In this document: in pieces, positions 6,907-12,340 of the stretch
Layout: each line of letters opens with the position of its first letter
Position numbering within the stretch: the first letter of the stretch is position 1
Source of the DNA: Tissierellia bacterium
GTDB lineage: Bacteria; Bacillota_A; Clostridia; Tissierellales; Peptoniphilaceae
Assembly (NCBI GenBank): GCA_012513395.1
Contig: JAAZCH010000360.1
Location: forward strand, 1 to 12,340
Length of the DNA: 12,340 nucleotides
Reading direction: 5' to 3'
Notes under the pieces: generated by a model
Told to the model about the DNA's origin: nothing
What the model saw: the letters and a program-made list of their open reading frames with translations, nothing else
Databases searched by the model: none
Made by a program: the position numbers and the translations under genes

Positions 6907-7829
6907 TTACACATTCTCTCTTTCACTTTGAGATAATCTTCGTATAATTCCTCAATTATATCTTTTACAGGTTTCTTTTCATTAATTTGAGGAGATACTA
7001 ATCCCGCCATCAATGAACCTTGTTCCATATCTCCTTCTTGAACAGCTTTTCTTAAAGCACCCATAGTGAAAACTTCCAGCTGCTCCAAATCCCAACCTTC
7101 TTTTTCTTTATTGATGTATTCATTAGTCATGGAGTTTCTTATTACTCTGGTAGGAACGCCTCTGATTCTTCCGATTACAGTAATATGTGTGTCCTTAGCT
7201 TTAATAATTCTGTCCTTATAATTGTCATGAATCGGACATTCATCTGCAACCAGGAGCATAGTTCCCACTTGAACGCCTATTGCGCCAAGGACTTCAGCTG
7301 CATACATCTGTCTACCATTTGCAATTCCACCTGCAGCAATTACAGGAATATTAACCCTGTCTTTCACTTGGGGAATCAAAGTCATAGTCGTCATCTCGCC
7401 AACATGACCTCCAGCTTCAGTACCTTCTGCTATTACAGCATCTACGCCTAATCTCTCCATTTTTAACGCCATGGTCGGATTTGCAATTACAGGAATTACC
7501 ACTGATCCTTTATTTTTCCACATGCTTATATATCTTCCAGGATTACCTGCTCCAGTCGTTACTACAGGCACTCTCATTTCTTCAATAATTTCAGCCATTT
7601 CTTGGACATGATAATTCATAAGCATTAAATTTACGCCAAAGGGCTTGTCAGTTAATGTCCTAATCTTTTCAATTTCTGCCCTCAATCCCTCTGGCTTTAA
7701 CCCACCACTTGCAATTAGTCCTAATCCACCAGCATTTGATACCGCAGCTGCAAACTCAGCAGTAGCAATATTAGCCATCCCACCTTGGATTATAGGATAT
7801 TTCACGTCAATAATATCTCTTAAGTCCAT
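6903..7829 (-). CDS. fabK: Enoyl-ACP reductase II FabK
   Basis: A 308-residue FMN-dependent enoyl-ACP reductase, the triclosan-insensitive replacement for FabI, which completes each elongation cycle using NAD(P)H. It matches streptococcal FabK along its length: YPIIQGGMANIA (11-22), the TDKPFGVNLML stretch (60-70), TTGAGNP (91-97), the EAGGHVG motif with catalytic H142, and AAGGIANG (165-172) for flavin phosphate. It lacks the C-terminal cysteine cluster of the neighbouring paralogue. The ATG is preceded by AGGTGA and begins 7 bases after the fabH stop. Its end overlaps the next gene by four bases (ATGA). No fabI, fabL or fabV is visible in the window. Confidence 0.95.
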   Translation of the reverse strand: MDLRDIIDVKYPIIQGGMANIATAEFAAAVSNAGGLGLIASGGLKPEGLRAEIEKIRTLTDKPFGVNLMLMNYHVQEMAEIIEEMRVPVVTTGAGNPGRYISMWKNKGSVVIPVIANPTMALKMERLGVDAVIAEGTEAGGHVGEMTTMTLIPQVKDRVNIPVIAAGGIANGRQMYAAEVLGAIGVQVGTMLLVADECPIHDNYKDRIIKAKDTHITVIGRIRGVPTRVIRNSMTNEYINKEKEGWDLEQLEVFTMGALRKAVQEGDMEQGSLMAGLVSPQINEKKPVKDIIEELYEDYLKVKERMCK

Positions 7830-7836
7830 TTTTCAC

Positions 7837-8763
7837 CTACCATGTAATTACAGTTGATGCCCAACTCAAGCCTCCTCCGAAGCCTGAAAGGACAATTTTC
7901 ATATTCTCCCTAAAATAACCCTTTTCATTCATCTCATCTAAAGCAATTGGAATGCTAGCAGCAGAAGTATTGCCGTAATTTTGCAAATTCATATAGAATT
8001 TTTCCTCATCCAATTTCAATTTTTTTCTAACATGCTCAATAATTCTTTTGTTTGCTTGATGAAATATATAATAATCTATATCTTCATATTCTAAATTAGC
8101 TTTTTCCAATACTTTGGAAACGGATTCCACCATAATATTAGTAGCAAATCTAAATACTGCTTTTCCTTCCATTCTCAAAGCCGAATCTCGTTTGGTGTCG
8201 GTAGTTCTTCCCAGCGCATGCAAAGATTCGAAATCTCCACTAGATCCGATGTCAAAAAATGATTCCTCTTCATTTTTCTCTACCAATACAGCACCTGCTC
8301 CATCTCCAAACAGAATTGAAGTTGTGCGATCTTCCATATCCAAAACTTTTGAAATGGTTTCTGCCCCTACCAATACCCCTTTTCTACCTGATTCCAAAAG
8401 GGAATCCATTACTTTTAATCCTGCGACAAATCCGCTACAAGCCATATTAAAATCAAAAGCTATGCTGTCATTTTTAATATTAAGCTCCTTTTGAATCATA
8501 GAAGCTATCGAAGGAGTTATCAAATCCGGTGTAAATGTAGCTACTAAAACTACATCCACATTGGATAAATCTTCACCTCTAAATTTTTCTACAGCTTTTA
8601 ATGCTAAATCTGAAGTGTCTTCCCCTTCTACAAATCGCCTAGCTTCTATTCCTGTTCTGCTTTGAATCCATTCGTCACTGGTATCCATAATTTTTTCAAA
8701 GTCTTTATTTGTAACTATTTTTGGAGGAACATATTTACTTGTTTTTATAATTTTTAAACCCAT
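7837..8763 (-). CDS. fabH: 3-oxoacyl-ACP synthase III FabH
   Basis: A 308-residue initiating condensing enzyme that joins an acyl-CoA primer to malonyl-ACP. The Cys-His-Asn triad is present: C109 in NMACSGF, H235 in FHQANKR and N265 in NYGNTSAAS. The DEWIQSRTGIEAR segment (30-42) and C-terminal GFGGGLSWAS (294-303) are typical FabH. Whether it prefers acetyl-CoA or branched primers cannot be judged by eye. The ATG overlaps the accA stop by one base (TAATG). It forms the link between the acc block and the fab block. acpP, which often follows fabH in Gram-positive clusters, is absent: only 7 bases separate it from fabK. Confidence 0.96.
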   Translation of the reverse strand: MGLKIIKTSKYVPPKIVTNKDFEKIMDTSDEWIQSRTGIEARRFVEGEDTSDLALKAVEKFRGEDLSNVDVVLVATFTPDLITPSIASMIQKELNIKNDSIAFDFNMACSGFVAGLKVMDSLLESGRKGVLVGAETISKVLDMEDRTTSILFGDGAGAVLVEKNEEESFFDIGSSGDFESLHALGRTTDTKRDSALRMEGKAVFRFATNIMVESVSKVLEKANLEYEDIDYYIFHQANKRIIEHVRKKLKLDEEKFYMNLQNYGNTSAASIPIALDEMNEKGYFRENMKIVLSGFGGGLSWASTVITW

Positions 8764-9671
8764 TACCTACCTATCCTCCTGAATTTTTCTACTCTATCGC
8801 TTTGTAATTTATTTTTTGAAATCTTTTCTAGGCTTTTTAATTCCTCTTCTAAAGCTTCGCCTAGTCTAGTCATATTTATTGCAAAATCTTCTTTTAAAAA
8901 CGAAACATCTTCTTCTACTACTCTATCTACTACTTTTAAATCCAACAAATCCTTCGCTGTAAGTTTCATTATCTTACTAGCTTCTCTAGCCCTTGAAGCA
9001 TCCTTCCAAATTATGGAAGAAAAACCTTCTGGAGATAAAATAGAATATACTGAATTTTCAAATAAAATAACTTTGTTTCCCACACCTAAAGCAAGAGCGC
9101 CCCCTGAGCCACCTTCCCCAGTGACTACAGAAATTATTGGAACTTTTAGTCCAAAGGAGTTCATTATAGACTGAGCTATAGCTTCTCCCTGGCCTCTTTC
9201 TTCAGCTCCCAATCCAGGATATGCTCCAGATGTATCGATAAATGTTAAAATCGGTCTGCCAAATTTATTAGCTTGGTTCATAAGCCTTTGGGCTTTTCGA
9301 TATCCTTCAGGATTGGGCATACCGAAATTCGTCTTTAGATTTTCTTCGATATTTTTTCCCTTTTTTGTGCCTAAAAATGTAACAGGACGACCGTTAAATT
9401 TTCCGATTCCTCCGATTAGGCAATAATCTTCGCCAAATAATCTATCTCCAGCTAGATAAACTTTTTCCCTTATTAAATAGTCTATAAATTCATCTGCCTT
9501 AGGTCTTTCCTTGTGCCTTGCCAAATACACTCTATCAAAAGGTTCAAGTTCAGATTTTGCTAATTTGCGAAGATCTTCCATCTCCCTTTTTATTTTTGCT
9601 CTTTCTCCATTGGGAGCTGCTTTATATTTATTTGCCAAGACTAAATATTCTTGTTCTCTTTTATCAATCAT
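8763..9671 (-). CDS. accA: Acetyl-CoA carboxylase carboxyltransferase subunit alpha
   Basis: A 302-residue crotonase-fold subunit that pairs with AccD to transfer CO2 from carboxybiotin to acetyl-CoA, giving malonyl-CoA. Visible motifs are DTSGAYPG (146-153), GEGGSGGALALG (185-196), SPEG (213-216) and IWKD (221-224). The N-terminal helical region (1-45) is normal for AccA. It is slightly shorter than E. coli AccA (319). The start ATG follows AGGGG at about 5 bases and lies 9 bases after the accD stop. Its stop overlaps the fabH start. AccA and AccD are adjacent, which suits their 1:1 heterotetramer assembly. Confidence 0.96.
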   Translation of the reverse strand: MIDKREQEYLVLANKYKAAPNGERAKIKREMEDLRKLAKSELEPFDRVYLARHKERPKADEFIDYLIREKVYLAGDRLFGEDYCLIGGIGKFNGRPVTFLGTKKGKNIEENLKTNFGMPNPEGYRKAQRLMNQANKFGRPILTFIDTSGAYPGLGAEERGQGEAIAQSIMNSFGLKVPIISVVTGEGGSGGALALGVGNKVILFENSVYSILSPEGFSSIIWKDASRAREASKIMKLTAKDLLDLKVVDRVVEEDVSFLKEDFAINMTRLGEALEEELKSLEKISKNKLQSDRVEKFRRIGR

Positions 9672-9680
9672 ATAAACCCC

Positions 9681-10514
9681 TCAATGTATACTCAATATCC
9701 TGTGGAGATAGGCAACTAGAATTCTTCTTTCCAAAATAATATCTACGAAGCCATGATCCCTTTGAAATTCAGATCTTTGGAATCCCTCAGGAAGTTCTTC
9801 TCCTATGGTCTGTTTTATTACCCTTGGCCCTGCAAATCCTATTAATGCTTTTGGTTCTGCTATTGCAATATCAGCAAGAGATGCGAAACTCGCAGTTACT
9901 CCTCCAGTAGTTGGATTAGTAAAAACATTAATGTATAAAAGTCCAGCCTCTGAATGTTCTCTAACTGCGTTGGAAGTTTTAGCCATTTGCATCAAGGAAA
10001 TAATTCCCTCTTGCATTCTAGCTCCTCCACTAGCAGAAAAAGAAATAACAGGCAATCGCCTTTTCGTTGCAAACTCAAAAGCTTTTGTGATCTCTTCACC
10101 TACATAAGCTCCCATGCTTCCCATTAAAAATCCCTTGTCCAAAACTATAACTACCGAATCTTTGTCTTTTATATTTCCACGAGCACATATGACACCTTCA
10201 TCTGCTCCACTTTTTGCTTTGTTTTCCCTAAGTTTATCTTGATAATCAGGAAATTCCAAAGGATTTTGGTATCTTGGTTTCGAACTGATTATTCTATATC
10301 CTGGTTCCAAAATCATATTTAAACGATCTTGGGAGTTCATATAATTGTGAAATCCGCAATTGGGACACACAAAATGCGTCTCCACCATTTTTTGTCTCAA
10401 GACATCAGTTTTGCAATTTTCACACGTGATATAAAGGTTTTCTCCTCCATCTCCTTCTGTTCTCTTTCTTCTTAACAAAGAGAGGAGAGATTTACGAGTT
10501 TTTAAATTTTCCAA
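9681..10514 (-). CDS. accD: Acetyl-CoA carboxylase carboxyltransferase subunit beta
   Basis: A 277-residue carboxyltransferase subunit with the N-terminal four-cysteine zinc ribbon typical of bacterial AccD: C31-X2-C34 and C50-X2-C53. The crotonase-fold body carries SGGARMQEG (162-170), NPTTGGVTASFA (200-211) and GPRVI (229-233). It partners with AccA. The start codon is TTG at 10514-10512. AGGAGG lies 8 bases upstream, and there is no better in-frame ATG before the zinc ribbon. The gap to accC is 4 bases, so the accD ribosome site lies within the last codons of accC. There are no signs of damage, and the length is typical. Confidence 0.95.
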   Translation of the reverse strand: MENLKTRKSLLSLLRRKRTEGDGGENLYITCENCKTDVLRQKMVETHFVCPNCGFHNYMNSQDRLNMILEPGYRIISSKPRYQNPLEFPDYQDKLRENKAKSGADEGVICARGNIKDKDSVVIVLDKGFLMGSMGAYVGEEITKAFEFATKRRLPVISFSASGGARMQEGIISLMQMAKTSNAVREHSEAGLLYINVFTNPTTGGVTASFASLADIAIAEPKALIGFAGPRVIKQTIGEELPEGFQRSEFQRDHGFVDIILERRILVAYLHRILSIH

Positions 10515-10518
10515 TTAC

Positions 10519-11892
10519 TTATCCTCCTATCACTCTTATTTGTTCCAAAAGGTATTCCATTCTTTCTTCTATATAGGCAGTGGAATAATTTCCCCTTAAA
10601 AAAATAGGGTCGTGAAGTATGGCGTATTGAATTCCCAAATTTGTGATAATTCCAGAAATTATCGTCTCTTCAATAGCCCTTCGCATTCTCCTTATAGCTT
10701 CTAATCTAGTCTGCCCGTGAACAATTATCTTCCCAAGCATAGAATCGTAGTATGGAGAAACTTCGCAGTCGCTGAATAAAAACGTATCAAATCTAGTGCT
10801 GAACCCACCAGGTTGAAAAAAGAAATCAATTCTTCCCACATTAGGCCTAAATTCATCCAAGGGGTTTTCTGCATTTACTCTTACTTCTAATGCGTGTCCT
10901 CTTAGTTCTATATCCTCTTGTTTATAAGGAAGTTTCAACCCACTTGCAATCCTAAGCTGCTCTCTGAGTAAATCTATCCCAGTAACCATTTCAGTTACAG
11001 GATGTTCAACTTGAATTCTAGTGTTCATCTCTATAAAATAATAGTTTCCATCTTGGTCTACTATAAATTCTACTGTTCCAGCATTTTCGTAATTACAAGC
11101 CCTAGCTGCCTTTATAGCAACTTGACCCATCTCTTCTCGTAAAGCATCACTTAAAAAAGTAGAGGGTGATTCTTCTATCATTTTTTGATTTTTTCTTTGG
11201 ATAGAACATTCCCTCTCGCCTAAATGTATTACATTGCCGAAACTGTCTGCTAGTATTTGAAATTCAATATGTTTTGGATTTAAAATCAATTTTTCCAAAT
11301 ACACTTCGTCATTTCCAAAAGCTTGCATAGCTTCCGATTTTGCACTATTATATGCATCTTCTAATTTTTCTTTGCTAAAAACAGCTCTCATTCCCCTGCC
11401 GCCACCACCACTTGAGGCTTTGATTAGGACAGGATAGCCGATTTTTTCTGATACTTCCGCAGCTTCTTCAAGGGTATTTATAATTCCCTCTGAACCTGGA
11501 ACTGTAGGTACTCCACTAGCCATCATTAATTCTCTAGCTTTGGATTTTTCTCCCATCAATTCTATAATGTCTCCAGAAGGTCCGACAAATTTCATGCCGT
11601 TTTCTTCCACTATCCTAGCAAAATTAGGATTTTCAGACAAGAATCCATAACCAGGATGTATGCCATCGCAGTTCATTTCTATAGCTGCTGTTAAGATATT
11701 GTCTACATTTAAATAACTCTCTTGGGAGCGAGGACCACCTATACAGATTGCATAGTCTGCCATTAAAACGTGGAGTTGATTTCTATCCACAGTGGAGTAC
11801 ACTGCGACCGTTTCAATCCCCAATTCCCTACAAGATCTGATTATTCTAATAGCAATTTCTCCCCTATTAGCAATCAACACTCTATTTAACAT
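10519..11892 (-). CDS. accC: Acetyl-CoA carboxylase biotin carboxylase subunit
   Basis: A 457-residue ATP-grasp enzyme that carboxylates the biotin on AccB using ATP and bicarbonate. The N-terminal NRVLIANRGEIAIRIIR, the HPGYGFLSEN segment (79-88), the glycine-rich lid SGGGGRGM (161-168), K237 in RKNQK, E275 in AGTVEF, and E288, N290 and R292 in the EMNTRIQVEHP motif are all present. The histidine of the RRHQK motif familiar from E. coli reads asparagine (N235). I take this as family variation because all other catalytic residues are kept. The ATG overlaps the accB stop by one base (TAATG), with GAGGAA upstream. The length is typical of AccC (about 450). Confidence 0.97.
   Translation of the reverse strand: MLNRVLIANRGEIAIRIIRSCRELGIETVAVYSTVDRNQLHVLMADYAICIGGPRSQESYLNVDNILTAAIEMNCDGIHPGYGFLSENPNFARIVEENGMKFVGPSGDIIELMGEKSKARELMMASGVPTVPGSEGIINTLEEAAEVSEKIGYPVLIKASSGGGGRGMRAVFSKEKLEDAYNSAKSEAMQAFGNDEVYLEKLILNPKHIEFQILADSFGNVIHLGERECSIQRKNQKMIEESPSTFLSDALREEMGQVAIKAARACNYENAGTVEFIVDQDGNYYFIEMNTRIQVEHPVTEMVTGIDLLREQLRIASGLKLPYKQEDIELRGHALEVRVNAENPLDEFRPNVGRIDFFFQPGGFSTRFDTFLFSDCEVSPYYDSMLGKIIVHGQTRLEAIRRMRRAIEETIISGIITNLGIQYAILHDPIFLRGNYSTAYIEERMEYLLEQIRVIGG
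10523..10528 (-). promoter_or_regulatory. Ribosome site for the TTG start of accD, inside the accC 3' end
   Basis: AGGAGG is formed largely by the two terminal glycine codons (GGA GGA) of accC just before its TAA stop. It lies 8 bases from TTG 10514, which decides the accD start and makes accC and accD translation physically linked. Confidence 0.75.
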
Positions 11893-12335
11893 TATAGTTC
11901 CTCTATTTCAAATAATTCGTCTTCATAACCTATAAGATCACCGTTTATGGCCAAAACTTTTTTAACAGTTCCGGAAACAGGACTCTTTATTTCATTTAAC
12001 ATTTTCATAGCTTCAAGTATGCACAGTACATCTCCAGCAGAAACCTTTTGTCCAACTTCCACAAAGGGCTTTGCACCAGGAGATGGCGCAGTATAAAACG
12101 TTCCCACTAAGGGAGCTTTTACTATATATCCTGAAGGTTCTAAGGCAACAGGAACTTCTTCTATTTTTGGAGTCACATCAGCTTGAACTGTATTTAAAGA
12201 ATCAGAAAGGGTGTAAGTCATTTGCCCTCCACCCTTTTCCATTGCTATTCTTAAATTTTCATCTTCAACTTCTAATTTAGAAATTTTGCTTTCTTCAAAT
12301 AGTTCAAGGATAGCTTTGATTTTATCTAAATCCAT
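11892..12335 (-). CDS. accB: Biotin carboxyl carrier protein of acetyl-CoA carboxylase
   Basis: A 147-residue BCCP, the first gene of the operon that is in view. The N-terminal helix (1-33) is the usual association region, followed by a flexible linker (about 35-65) and a biotinyl domain (about 68-147). Biotin would be attached to K111 in the EAMKML motif by a biotin ligase not encoded here. The APLVGTFYTAPSPGAKPF segment (74-91) holds the protruding thumb typical of acetyl-CoA carboxylase BCCPs, which separates it from other biotinyl proteins. The start ATG is 5 bases from the window edge, so its ribosome site and the operon promoter cannot be seen. It is complete. Confidence 0.95.
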   Translation of the reverse strand: MDLDKIKAILELFEESKISKLEVEDENLRIAMEKGGGQMTYTLSDSLNTVQADVTPKIEEVPVALEPSGYIVKAPLVGTFYTAPSPGAKPFVEVGQKVSAGDVLCILEAMKMLNEIKSPVSGTVKKVLAINGDLIGYEDELFEIEEL

Positions 12336-12340
12336 AATTA

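Noticed and set aside
6903..7829. FabK and the adjacent flavoprotein as a recent tandem duplication
   Set aside because: They share only superfamily motifs and differ in length, N-terminus and the cysteine cluster, so they are old paralogues with separate roles.
8114..8494. A 126-codon plus-strand open frame opposite fabH
   Set aside because: It lies wholly antisense to a fabH with all catalytic residues intact. I see no ribosome site and no family resemblance. It is a shadow of the coding strand, as are the other antisense frames opposite fabF, fabD, fabK, accD and accB.
11170..11200. Asparagine in place of the histidine in the AccC RRHQK motif
   Set aside because: The catalytic lysine and the E275/E288/N290/R292 set are intact and the operon is complete, so this is more likely clade variation than loss of function.

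Overview
The window is AT-rich and tightly packed. It looks like the chromosome of a low-GC, probably anaerobic Firmicute. A Clostridia/Tissierellia relative fits best, because the enoyl-ACP reductase is FabK rather than FabI, the genes overlap heavily with strong AGGAGG-type ribosome sites, and the FASII cluster is accompanied by a MarR-type regulator. The species cannot be read from the sequence alone. No mobile element, CRISPR array, tRNA or rRNA is visible, and no gene-free stretch exceeds about 120 bases.

Left part (1-2023). A partial minus-strand gene of unknown function leaves the window at base 1. It is divergent from a two-gene plus-strand unit: a CPYC glutaredoxin (276-506) and, one base after its stop, a YfcE-type metallophosphodiesterase (508-1050). 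A hairpin with a short T tract (1115-1145) follows, then a ten-helix EamA/DMT transporter gene (1172-2023). A strong bidirectional hairpin terminator (2041-2079) separates this convergent gene from the large minus-strand operon.

Main part (2086-12335, minus strand). Twelve genes form one nearly gapless fatty acid synthesis operon. In transcription order they are accB, accC, accD, accA, fabH, fabK, a second FabK-superfamily gene, fabD, fabG, fabF, fabZ and a MarR/FabT-like regulator. AccBCDA make malonyl-CoA, FabD moves malonyl to ACP, FabH primes, FabF elongates, FabG reduces, FabZ dehydrates and FabK reduces the enoyl group. The promoter lies upstream of base 12340, outside the window.

The most interesting element is the second FabK-like gene (5860-6906). 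Unlike FabK, it carries a C-terminal C-X2-C-X3-C-X7-C cluster and resembles the FabX (Helicobacter) / UfaA (Neisseria) flavoproteins that make unsaturated fatty acids without FabA. No fabA, fabM or fabN is present in the window, so this gene is the natural candidate for the unsaturated branch. Also notable are the absence of acpP from the operon, the acc-first gene order with the regulator last, and two TTG starts (accD, marR) set by Shine-Dalgarno sequences lying at the end of the preceding gene.
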